Assembly: GCA_902799245.1 (NCBI GenBank)
Contig: CADBZY010000014.1
Location: forward strand, 1 to 57,257
Direction of reading: 5' to 3'
DNA length: 57,257 nucleotides
Source: an uncultured Ruminococcus sp.
Lineage (GTDB): Bacteria; Bacillota; Clostridia; Oscillospirales; Acutalibacteraceae
A program made the position numbers and the translations under genes. Below the pieces are notes generated by a model. It was not told where the DNA came from. It saw nothing but the letters and a program-made list of their open reading frames with translations, and made no database searches. This document shows positions 8,998 to 17,500 of the stretch, in pieces; the first letter of the stretch is position 1; each line of letters starts with the position of its first letter.

Positions 8998-10257
8998 ATG
9001 AATTCTCTTTATATGCTTAAAATCAGGCTCTCGGCGCTTTCGATCTATCACGGTCTGCTGAAAACGGAGCTTTTTTCCAGCCTGTATGACCTGATGGGGG
9101 CTATGGACGTTCCGCCGGATGAATTCGCGCTCCGATGGGGCAGATTCTTTTCCGCGCTCAGCAGCGAGGAAGGCCGCGCGGAGTCGCTGAGCGATGCCGT
9201 TTATAACAAGGTGGTCTATGACGACAACGTATTCACACGCGCCGCGGCCGGAGGCGAAGCGGTAGACTGCGACAGCTCGGAGGCGTGGTCGTCCGGCAAG
9301 ACAATGGATGCTGTACGCAAAGATCTTGCGACTCTGAGGGAGCTTTCCGCGCTGAAACCAGAGGATATTATCAACGCCTATCCGCGGAGAGCGGAATTCG
9401 GCGACGATCCGCTTGCACTGCTGCCCACGTGGGAATGCGGTACAACGGAGATCACCACAGAGGGAATCGTCCGCTTCCATATGACAAACGGATGCGGCGA
9501 ATACGCCAAATACATTGCCTTTGTCAGACGCAACGGCAAGTGCGTTCCGATCACCAATCCCGATCTGGTCAGCTTGGGTTCACTCAGCGGGTACGAAGAA
9601 ATCCGCAAGCCTGTGGTGGAAAACACCGTTGCTTTTATTGACGGGCTTCCCGCCAACAACTGCCTGCTTTTCGGCGACAGGGGAACCGGCAAGTCCTCCA
9701 CTGTCAAGGCGCTGCTGAATGAATACTGCGACAGAGGGCTTCGGCTCATCGAACTGCCGAAGATGTATCTGAACGAATACCCGGACATCCTGCAGGAAAT
9801 AGCCGGACTGCCGCTGAAATTCATCATTTTTATCGACGATCTTTCCTTCCAGTCGGGTGATGAAAACTACACGGCTCTTAAAAGCATCCTGGAAGGCGGC
9901 ATCGCTTCCCGCCCCAGCAATGCCCTGATCTACGCTACCTCCAACCGCAGACATATCCTCAGTGAGACAGTTTCTTCCAGGGAGGGAGATGATCTGCACC
10001 GTTCCGACACCATACAGGAATCTCTGTCTCTCTCAGACAGATTCGGTGTGCAGGTCTGTTTCCTTGCCCCGAGCAGGAAAATCTATTACAATATCATCCA
10101 CTCGCTCGCGAAGGAACGCGGCTTCGACATAGACGACAGGGAGCTGGAAATGGCGGCCGAGCGTTGGGCTACCAACAAGGGCGGCCGTTCGCCAAGAACA
10201 GCCGTGCAGTTCATCGATCACGCGGAGGCAAAGCTCTCGAGAGGGCTCGAACTATGA
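8998..10257 (+). CDS. DUF815-family AAA+ ATPase
   Basis: This is a 419-residue protein with an alpha-helical N-terminal region of about 200 residues and a C-terminal AAA+ core. Walker A is GDRGTGKS at residues 226-233, Walker B is FIIFIDDLSF near 278, the sensor-1 region is ALIYATSNRRH, and the C-terminal sensor-2 region is GGRSPRTAVQF. These match DUF815 ATPases, widespread in bacteria and of undefined biochemical role. The start is preceded by GAAAGAAGTGAAG. Its stop overlaps the next start (ATGA), coupling it to Mini-RNase III, which suggests an RNA-related or ribosome-related job, although that is inference from position only. Confidence 0.87.
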   Translation: MNSLYMLKIRLSALSIYHGLLKTELFSSLYDLMGAMDVPPDEFALRWGRFFSALSSEEGRAESLSDAVYNKVVYDDNVFTRAAAGGEAVDCDSSEAWSSGKTMDAVRKDLATLRELSALKPEDIINAYPRRAEFGDDPLALLPTWECGTTEITTEGIVRFHMTNGCGEYAKYIAFVRRNGKCVPITNPDLVSLGSLSGYEEIRKPVVENTVAFIDGLPANNCLLFGDRGTGKSSTVKALLNEYCDRGLRLIELPKMYLNEYPDILQEIAGLPLKFIIFIDDLSFQSGDENYTALKSILEGGIASRPSNALIYATSNRRHILSETVSSREGDDLHRSDTIQESLSLSDRFGVQVCFLAPSRKIYYNIIHSLAKERGFDIDDRELEMAAERWATNKGGRSPRTAVQFIDHAEAKLSRGLEL

Positions 10258-10679
10258 CGGACAATGAAAATATTTACAGCCTGTTGGGTGTGGAATGTGA
10301 CCTGAAGCGCTGCGGAAGCGACGTGCTCGCCTTTGTGGGCGACGGTGTCTTCGGGCTGCTTGTGCGGGAATATCTCGCTTCCCGGAGCAGCGCGCACGCT
10401 GCGCAGCAGCACAGCCGCGCGGTGGCGATGGTCCGGTGTGAGGCGCAGGCGGAATACATGCAGCGTATTCTCCCCCACCTCACCGAAGAAGAAGAAGGCG
10501 TTTTCCGCAGAGGAAGGAATTACCACACATCCCATTCGCCGAGGAAATCGACGGCGGCCTATCACACCGCGACAGGACTGGAAGCGCTTTTCGGCTTTTT
10601 GTATCTCAGCGGGAAGATTGCCAGGATAAGAGAGCTGTTTGCATACTGTATAGACGAAAACGAAACGGAATTGGAATAA
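10254..10679 (+). CDS. mrnC: Mini-ribonuclease III
   Basis: The 141-residue protein is a lone RNase III catalytic domain with no double-stranded RNA binding domain, the expected size of Mini-III, which matures 23S rRNA ends in Firmicutes. The first active-site segment AFVGDGVFGLLVREYL contains the catalytic aspartate, and the second, LEALFGFLYLSG, contains the paired acidic residue. The start at 10254 is preferred because it overlaps the previous stop as ATGA and gives the family length. In many Clostridia mrnC follows cysS; here it follows a DUF815 ATPase and precedes a two-component pair. Confidence 0.93.
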   Translation: MTDNENIYSLLGVECDLKRCGSDVLAFVGDGVFGLLVREYLASRSSAHAAQQHSRAVAMVRCEAQAEYMQRILPHLTEEEEGVFRRGRNYHTSHSPRKSTAAYHTATGLEALFGFLYLSGKIARIRELFAYCIDENETELE

Positions 10680-10695
10680 ATGAGGGATTCAGAGA

Positions 10696-11370
10696 ATGTT
10701 TAATATCATGGTCGTGGAGGACGACAAAAACACAATGCGCCTGATGGAAACCGTTCTTATCCAGAACGGATACAACGCTATTCCCGCATGTGACAGTGAG
10801 GAAGCGCTGGCTTTGATGGATAAGAAGCAGATCGATCTGATTGTGCTGGATGTAATGCTTCCGGGAATTGACGGCTTTCAGCTGACAAAAATGATGCGCG
10901 AAGGCGGCTGCGATATTCCCATTCTGATGGTAACGGCACGGGAAACGCCCGCCGACAAACGCGCCGGATTCCTGGCCGGAACCGATGATTATATGGTCAA
11001 GCCGGTGGACGAGGAGGAAATGCTGCTGCGAATTACCGCCCTTCTTCGACGGGCAAAAATCGCCAGCGAACGCTGCATTGTCGTCGGCAGCACCAAACTG
11101 AGCTACGATTCCATGACGGTGGAGCAGAACGGCGAATCCGCTGAGCTGCCGCAGAAGGAATTCCTGCTGATATTCAAGCTGCTGTCCTATCAGAATAAGG
11201 TGTTCACCCGCCGACAGCTGATGGACGAGCTGTGGGATATGGACAGTGAAACCGACGAGAGGACGGTGGACGTCCACATCAACCGTTTGCGTGAGAGATT
11301 CAAAAACAACAGTGATTTTGAAATCATCACGGTGCGCGGACTCGGCTACAAGGCGGTGGCACGGCAATGA
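10696..11370 (+). CDS. OmpR/PhoB-family response regulator
   Basis: The receiver domain (residues 1-118) has the acidic pocket EDD (8-10), phosphoacceptor Asp52 in LIVLDVMLPG, and the conserved lysine K102 in YMVKPVDEEE. The C-terminal winged helix (about 130-224) ends in the usual RERFKNNSDFEIITVRGLGY. The GAGGG ribosome site is eight bases before the ATG, and the stop overlaps the kinase start (ATGA). The domain set says transcription regulator phosphorylated by the adjacent kinase; the target genes are unknown. Confidence 0.93.
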   Translation: MFNIMVVEDDKNTMRLMETVLIQNGYNAIPACDSEEALALMDKKQIDLIVLDVMLPGIDGFQLTKMMREGGCDIPILMVTARETPADKRAGFLAGTDDYMVKPVDEEEMLLRITALLRRAKIASERCIVVGSTKLSYDSMTVEQNGESAELPQKEFLLIFKLLSYQNKVFTRRQLMDELWDMDSETDERTVDVHINRLRERFKNNSDFEIITVRGLGYKAVARQ

Positions 11371-12461
11371 ACAACCGCCTGAGAGAAAAAGCCAGAGAGA
11401 CAAACAAACGCATTCACTCCCTGCGGTCGCTGCGCACGGCTTATACGCTGCTTGTGCTGCTGATTTTAGTATCTGCCGGTCTGATAACGGCAAGTGTCTA
11501 CATCATCCTGTATACACTGGATTTTATCCCTTCCGCCGCTCTGACACCTCTCATACTGCCTGTCATCGTCATTTTCTCCTGCATGATCATCGGCACACTG
11601 CTGGCTGTATTTGTGGGCAAGCTCTTTATTAATCCGCTGCGCAGGTTGATTTCCGCCAATGAAGAAATCAGACAGGGCAATTTCAAGGTGCGGATGTCGG
11701 AGCAGACCGTCATCGGCGAATTGAACAACCTGATGCGCAGCTTCAACAGCATGGCGGACGAACTGGAGGCTACCGAGCTTTTCCGAAACGATTTTATCAA
11801 CAGCTTCTCCCACGAATTCAAAACGCCGATTGTTTCCATCCGCGGTTTTGCCCGTCAGCTGCAAAAGGACAACGAACGGCATATTCTGACCGACGAACAG
11901 CGGAAGGAATACACCGACATTATCGCCTATGAGTCCGACCGTCTGGCAAGGCTGTCCTCCAATATTCTGACCCTCACAAAGTTCGAGAACCAGCAGATTG
12001 TCACCGATAAGACGGAATTTTACCTTGACGAGCAGATCAGGAGAACCGTGCTTCTTCTGGAAAAGCAGTGGACGGCGCGGGAGATCAATATTGATCTGGA
12101 ACTGGACGAGATCAAATACAATTTCAACGAGGAAATGCTGGCCCAGATGTGGCTGAATCTGATCGGAAACGCCATCAAATTTTCGCACAGGGGCGGCACG
12201 GTGCGGATCCGGTGCCGGAAGAAACACGAAAAGATCTGCGTAGACATTTCCGACAGCGGCGAGGGTATGAGCGAGGAAATCCTTCATAAAATCTTTGATA
12301 AATTCTATCAGTGCGACACTTCCCACAAATCCGAGGGAAACGGCCTGGGACTTGCGATCGTCAAGAGAATCGCCGAGCTTGCCAACGCCGAGATAACCGT
12401 AAAGAGCGAACCCGGCAAGGGTACCACCTTCACCGTCAAGCTCCCGCAGAGCGGCGAATAA
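11367..12461 (+). CDS. Membrane sensor histidine kinase
   Basis: The 364-residue kinase has two membrane helices (about 25-50 and 60-86) separated by only about ten residues, so it has almost no extracellular sensor. A HAMP domain (about 87-140) follows, then the dimerisation helix with the phospho-accepting His149 in SFSHEFKTPIVS, and an ATPase domain with N-box NLIGNAIKFS, G1 DSGEGMS and G2 GNGLGLAIVKRI. Such short-loop kinases usually sense membrane state or an accessory protein (known for the class; inferred here). It is the last gene of the operon and a terminator-like hairpin follows. Confidence 0.93.
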   Translation: MNNRLREKARETNKRIHSLRSLRTAYTLLVLLILVSAGLITASVYIILYTLDFIPSAALTPLILPVIVIFSCMIIGTLLAVFVGKLFINPLRRLISANEEIRQGNFKVRMSEQTVIGELNNLMRSFNSMADELEATELFRNDFINSFSHEFKTPIVSIRGFARQLQKDNERHILTDEQRKEYTDIIAYESDRLARLSSNILTLTKFENQQIVTDKTEFYLDEQIRRTVLLLEKQWTAREINIDLELDEIKYNFNEEMLAQMWLNLIGNAIKFSHRGGTVRIRCRKKHEKICVDISDSGEGMSEEILHKIFDKFYQCDTSHKSEGNGLGLAIVKRIAELANAEITVKSEPGKGTTFTVKLPQSGE

Positions 12462-12480
12462 TTCTTTTTTATCATTCAAA

Positions 12481-12540
12481 AAATCCCTATGTGAGCGGCG
12501 CCATTGAAGGTGGCTGCCATCACATAGGGATTTCTGTTTA
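12481..12540. terminator. Bidirectional terminator between the kinase and the alarmone synthetase
   Basis: The arms AAATCCCTATGTGA (12481-12494) and TCACATAGGGATTT (12520-12533) pair perfectly over 14 bases. T-rich exits on both strands suit the convergent genes on either side. Confidence 0.8.
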
Positions 12541-12547
12541 AAAATAT

Positions 12548-13306
12548 TCATTCGCCGATGGTAACATCGAATTTTTTCAGCTTGTCATATATTTTATCCA
12601 GCTCGGTTTTTTCGGGCTGCTGGTCGTCGATCTGCTGGCGGATGTTCTGCATCAGAATGTCGGTGTAGGTGATGATGTCCGCGCATTTTTTGAGCTGATC
12701 GGCGATGTTCTGCGGGTCGTTGATCTGCTTTTTGTATTTGATCTGATGTTCCAGACTCGCCCAGAAGTCCATCGCGATGGTGCGGATCTGTATCTCCGCC
12801 TTGACCCTTCTGGTGGACTCCGCAAAATACACCGGCACCGACACGATCAGATGAAGGCTTCTGTAGCCGTTGGGCTTTGGATTGGAGATGTAGTCCTTCT
12901 TTTCGATCAGCTCGATGTCGCTCTGCCGGATGAGTGCTTCGGCAATGCTGTAGATGTCATCCACATAGGAGCAGATCACTCGCACGCCGGCTATGTCATT
13001 CAGATTCTTCTCAACGCTCTCTGTGCTGATCTCCAAACCCTTGCGCTGCAATTTCTCCAGAATGCTGAGTTTGCTCTTCAGGCGTGTCTGAATCGAGCTG
13101 ATGGGATTGCGCTGGTATTTCAGTTCAAATTCCGTGTCGAGGATTTCCAGTTTGGTGCGTATCTCCCGGATAGCAGATGTATAATAAAACATAAGCTCCT
13201 TGAAGTCAAGCATAGTGTCAAGCAGTTCGTTCGCGTGCGCCATGATGGTTTCTTTCATCGCGTCGTTTCCGCCGAATATGTCCAAAGCGTTGTTATTTTC
13301 TTCCAT
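12548..13306 (-). CDS. Small alarmone synthetase, RelQ/YjbM-like (RelA/SpoT synthetase domain)
   Basis: The protein has 252 residues with a single (p)ppGpp synthetase domain and no hydrolase, TGS or ACT domain. The motifs are in order: the substrate-binding basic segment around SSIQTRLKSKLSILEKL, LNDIAGVRVICSY, PKPNGYRSLHLIVSV and the catalytic AEIQIRTIAMDFWASLEHQ. It would transfer pyrophosphate from ATP to GTP or GDP under stress. A glutamate/acidic N-terminus and a charged C-terminal helix (QQPEKTELDKIYDKLKK) extend the core. AAAGGGG lies before the start. It is monocistronic between two terminators. A second, very different synthetase is encoded at 54690. Confidence 0.9.
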   Translation of the reverse strand: MEENNNALDIFGGNDAMKETIMAHANELLDTMLDFKELMFYYTSAIREIRTKLEILDTEFELKYQRNPISSIQTRLKSKLSILEKLQRKGLEISTESVEKNLNDIAGVRVICSYVDDIYSIAEALIRQSDIELIEKKDYISNPKPNGYRSLHLIVSVPVYFAESTRRVKAEIQIRTIAMDFWASLEHQIKYKKQINDPQNIADQLKKCADIITYTDILMQNIRQQIDDQQPEKTELDKIYDKLKKFDVTIGE

Positions 13307-13420
13307 TCTTTTGATTTACCCCTTTCGTGACTTGGTATGTCAATTTTACTGCATCGGTATTTCGTCATTGTTGCCTTTTTGTGGAAGAATTGTAAATTCA
13401 GACTATTTCACATAAATAAC

Positions 13421-13463
13421 AAAAATGCCCGGAGTAGAGCTTTCGTTGGCTCTGTCCGGGCAT
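13421..13463 (-). terminator. Terminator of the CAP-protein gene
   Basis: ATGCCCGGA (13425-13433) pairs with TCCGGGCAT (13455-13463), with an inner AGAGC/GCTCT stem. Five T follow on the minus strand. Confidence 0.85.
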
Positions 13464-13503
13464 GAATTATTCACTCCTTATTTACAAATTATTACGGATT
13501 TTA

Positions 13504-14352
13504 TTATTTCTTGCTTTTCATTCCAAGCATGGACAGCAGAAGGTTTTTCAGCATTGTTTTGCGGCTGCAATTGCAATCCTTTGATGAGTTTTCGGTGTTG
13601 CAAGCGTTATCCTTCCGGGATGCCGTGGTGGATGTAGTTTCTTTGGTAGCAGTGACTTTTGAAGTCGGCGATGTGGTCGATGCAGTTGTTTTGGAAGTCG
13701 GTGCTGTCGTGGATACGGTTGCTTTGGAAGTCGGTGCTGTCGTAGATGCGGTTGCTTTGGAAGTAGTGGCTTTAGAAGTCGGCGATGTGGTGGATGCGGA
13801 AGAATTTTCATCTCCCAGAGTAATCACTTTGCCGCTGAGATCGTCCGACACGGCAAAGAACTGCGACCAGTAATAAGTGCCGTTTTTGTAGGTGACGCCG
13901 ATGCCGATGTAGTCATACGCGCCTAAAATATTCGCCCTGTGTCCCGACGAATTCATCCATGAATTCATGACCTCTTCGGGCGTGCGCTGTCCGTAGGCTA
14001 TGTTCTCCCCTACTGATCGGTAATTTATTCCGGCTTCGGTGACGGCCGTGAAGCAACGGGTTCCGTTGGGTCGGGTATGGGAAAATACGCTCTGTATTTC
14101 CTCGGCACGGACAAGCGCCGCTTCGCTGAGCTTATCGGAATATTTGAGCGGCGCAAGGCCGTTCGCTGCGCGTTCGCGGTTGACGATTCCAGCCACCTGC
14201 ATGGCATATTTTTCCGTCGTGGCGTCGGAATAGCTTGCCGAAGCATAGGCGGTATATGCCGCATCGGATGTGACTCCCGGCAGAGCTGCCGCTGAAAAAG
14301 CAAGCATACTCACCATGATGGCAGCCGCTATTCTTTTCTGCATTGTCTTCAA
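13504..14352 (-). CDS. Secreted CAP/SCP-domain protein with repeat linker and Cys-rich tail
   Basis: The TTG at 14352 sits seven bases after AAGGAGG and is preferred; the ATG three codons later (14343) is 16 bases from it. A signal peptide (KRIAAAIMVSMLAFSAAALPG) leads to a CAP domain of about 130 residues with the typical NRERAANGLAPLKYS, FSHTRPNGTRCF, GENIAYG, SWMNSSGHRANIL and YYWSQFF motifs. A Ser/Thr/Pro/Lys linker follows, built from an imperfect 11-residue repeat (TTAPTSKATVS; about 33 bp in DNA, 13640-13800). The C-terminus has three cysteines (NACNTENSSKDCNCSRK), a short hydrophobic patch and KSKK. It resembles a wall-spanning or surface-retained protein. The substrate is unknown. 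There is an own promoter and terminator. Confidence 0.87.
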   Translation of the reverse strand: MKTMQKRIAAAIMVSMLAFSAAALPGVTSDAAYTAYASASYSDATTEKYAMQVAGIVNRERAANGLAPLKYSDKLSEAALVRAEEIQSVFSHTRPNGTRCFTAVTEAGINYRSVGENIAYGQRTPEEVMNSWMNSSGHRANILGAYDYIGIGVTYKNGTYYWSQFFAVSDDLSGKVITLGDENSSASTTSPTSKATTSKATASTTAPTSKATVSTTAPTSKTTASTTSPTSKVTATKETTSTTASRKDNACNTENSSKDCNCSRKTMLKNLLLSMLGMKSKK

Positions 14353-14376
14353 ATAAAGACCTCCTTGAATCAATAT

Positions 14377-14407
14377 CGGAACGGCGGGCTGATTACTTCC
14401 CGTTCCG
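14377..14407 (-). promoter_or_regulatory. Leader hairpin of the CAP-protein gene
   Basis: CGGAACGG (14377-14384) and its perfect complement CCGTTCCG (14400-14407) flank a 15-base loop inside the predicted 5' leader, ending about 13 bases before the AAGGAGG site. It could be an mRNA stabiliser or an operator; no T run follows, so it is not a terminator. Confidence 0.4.
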
Positions 14408-14414
14408 TGATTCA

Positions 14415-14444
14415 AGAATAGCATAAACAATTAAATCCTGTCAA
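14415..14444 (-). promoter_or_regulatory. Promoter of the CAP-protein gene
   Basis: The minus-strand boxes are TTGACA (14439-14444) and TATTCT (14415-14420) with an 18-base spacer. They sit just downstream of the terminator of the next minus-strand gene. Confidence 0.6.
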
Positions 14445-14448
14445 CACA

Positions 14449-14495
14449 CAAAAAATCCCATGTCAGGGATTGCCATTCGACCCTTGACATGGGAT
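14449..14495 (-). terminator. Terminator of the giant helicase gene
   Basis: A 14-base stem (ATCCCATGTCA/TGACATGGGAT with one bulge near GGG/CCC) is followed by a minus-strand T run, 16 bases after the stop codon. Confidence 0.8.
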
Positions 14496-14510
14496 ATGGA
14501 TTAAAAAGGA

Positions 14511-17500
14511 TTACGCGTTGAATTTTTCGGTGTATTCATTGCCGGATTCGGAGAGTCTGAAATTGCCGTTTTCGTCGGTGGAGAGATAGCCCTTGATGTC
14601 GGCGTAGGAAATGGCGGCGTCAAACGCCGTGCTGACGCTTGCGATGACGCGGGTGTAATTCATTACCTTGGCCGCTTCCCTGATCAGATCGTCGTGGGAC
14701 ATGCTGATCTGTTCGCGGAGCACAAGGCACACCGCGTTGGCGGCCTCCTGCAGGGGGATTTCCTTGACGTCGCGCTTGCTCTCCCCTTCCCCGTTGGTTC
14801 TGATGAGCGTGTATTCCTCCGGCACCTGGTCTTTTTGCCAGATGAATCTGTCCTCGAACTGGATTGTGCTCTGCAATCCGAGCGATTCAATCAGCTGGGA
14901 CAGGTGATTCTGAATCTTTGCCGTACTGCGGGTGATGCCGAAGCTCTGGATAACTCTGCGCGCTAGCCTCGACTCGCTGATCGGCGCTTCCCTTTCAATG
15001 ACCGCTTTGACAGCGTCCTTGATCATCTTTTTGCAGGCGGGCTGCACAAAGTCCTCGCCGGTGATAGTCAAGGATTTCAGCTCCGCCGCCTTATAGGGAA
15101 CGACATTCGCCGATACGAGCGGCGCGGGTTCTTCGGGAATGATTTCTATTTCTTCCTCGGCTTTTTCTTCGTCAGGGACTTCGGTTTTTACCTCGGATTC
15201 CGTCGTTGCGGAAGCTGCTTCTTCCGTCTGCGGCTGAGCTTCGGGCTGTTCTTCCTCTACGTCATCCTCCGGTTCTTCCGCCGCTATGCGTGACTGCTCC
15301 GCGGCGTTATTTAAAATATCAAGCAGGCGGGCAAGCTCCTTGCGGCTGTTGTCCCACCAGTCCATCGTCCACACGCGGGCGATACTCCAGCCTAAACTGC
15401 CGAGCACGCTGATCTGTGCCAGCTCTCTGTCGCGCACCGTCTTGGAATCGCGGTAGGTGCTGCCGTCGAGCAGGATACCCAGCAGGTATTTGTCGGGATT
15501 GTTCGGGTCGATCACACCGATGTCGATGCGGTACTGTGAATGACCGACGTTGCGCTCTGTTTCAAAGCCGTTATCCGCAAGGGCTGTGCAGATGGCCTTG
15601 CTGACGCCTTCGACGTCGCTGTTTGTGGCGGAGGCGTTGTATTCGTCATTGAAATGATCCTTGCCTGCGGCATATTCGAGGAAGGAACGGAGCGCTGCGA
15701 CGCCCTCGGCATGGGTGCGGTTGAGGTCAATCTGCTCCGGCTCCAGTGTGGAGAAGACAACCATTTCACACCTTGCGCGGGAAACGGCGACGTTGAGTCT
15801 GCGCCAGCCGCCTTCACGGTTGAGCGGGCCGAAATTCATAGATACATGACCGTTTTTGTCGGGGCCGTAGCCAATGGAGAAGAGAATCACATCGCGCTCG
15901 TCGCCCTGAACGTTTTCAAGATTTTTGATGAAGAGCGGCTCCTTGCCGTTGTTCACCCAGCTTTCGAGTTTGCTGTCCTCCTTGCAGGCGTCAATGAGCA
16001 GATCGTCGATGAGGTTCTGCTGGTTGATGTTGAAGGTGACGACGCCGACGCTCAGCTTGCTGTCCTGTTTGTCGTGGCAGCGGCGTTTCAGCTCGGCGAT
16101 GACAGCCTCGGCTTCGGCGCGGTTCTGGCGGCTCTTGCCGCGGTCAAAATATCCGTCGGTATGCACCAGCTTCACCTTCGCCTCGCGGTCGTTGACCGAC
16201 GGGAAGGTATACAGCTTATTCTCGTAGAAATGTCGGTTGCTGAATGCGATCAGACTTTCGTGACGGCTGCGGTAGTGCCAGAGCAGATGCGTCTGGGGCA
16301 TATTCAGCGCAAGGCAGTCGTCGAGAATACTTTCAAGGTCTTCGTCGTCAATATTGTCCTCGTCCACGGTGGAGGTCGCAAAGAAGGATGTCGGCGGCAT
16401 CTGCTTGGGGTCGCCGACAATGACCGCGTTCTTGCCCCTGGCCAGCGCTCCGACGGCTTTGGATGTGGTGATCTGGGAGGCTTCGTCGAATACCACCAGG
16501 TCGAAGAGCTCGCGGTTGGGTGCGAGGTACTGCGCCGCGGAAATCGGGCTCATGAGCATACAGGGGCAGAGCCTCGGCAGCATGTTGGGTATCTGGTCAA
16601 ACAGCTTGCGGATGCTCAGGCCCCTGCCGCCGCTGCGTATTGCCTTCTGCAGAATGCCGAGCTCGGAGCTTTGCGCCGCTTCCTTGGCGAAGTTCGGCAC
16701 TCTGGAAGCGAGACGGCAGTAGATTTCTTTCTTGGTAAGGTTGGTGAGGTCGTTGTCCATCTGCCGGAACTGCTCGATCTTCTCATTGAACACCGCGCCG
16801 GAGAAGCCGTTCAGCACAGGCTCGGAGTCGATGATCTGCATGGCAAGTGTCTTTGCCATGACCTTTTTGAAGCCGCCTGCCGCGTCCTCGTGGGAAATTC
16901 CCTGTTTGTATGCCTCGATCATGCAGTCCATCCCGCAGTTCTTGGCGTCGCGGGCAATGGCATTCCATGTGATCCATTCCTTCAACTCGTCGAAGTGCTC
17001 TGTCACGGTGTCGCAGACCTTGATCTGTTCCTCCGTCCAGTTTCCTTCGGGCGCATAGGATGTGTCTAAAATATCATCCAGCGCGCTCTTTGCGGAAAGA
17101 ACAGAGGGCATTGCGTTGATCACGCCGTCAATCTCGGCGCGGATTTCGTTCCTGCCGCAATATTTTGTGCGGAAGTCACAGCTTCCAAAGGCTTCATCCA
17201 ACTTTGCGGCGCTTTTCTTTGCCGCAGCGCAGGACATGCTGATGCTGTTCCAGTCTGTGGCGTTGCCGCTGTACAGGTTGCCGAGGGAATCGCCGTACTG
17301 TGAATACAGCGCAATGGCGGCATTCATCTCGTTGCGGTAATTGAGAAGGGTAACAAGATGCTGTTCAAGCTGTCCCTTGTTGATGACTCCCACCGAGTAC
17401 GGAAGCAGCTTTTTGCACAGCGCGTTGATTAGGAGTTTGCGGGGAATGAACCACTTGGCAGCCGCCGTGCGGTATTCGCCGAGAAGCTGCATCCCGTCTA

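Noticed and set aside
15540-17069. 509-codon open frame opposite the helicase gene
   Set aside because: The opposite strand encodes conserved helicase motifs; this frame is a shadow with no recognisable motif.
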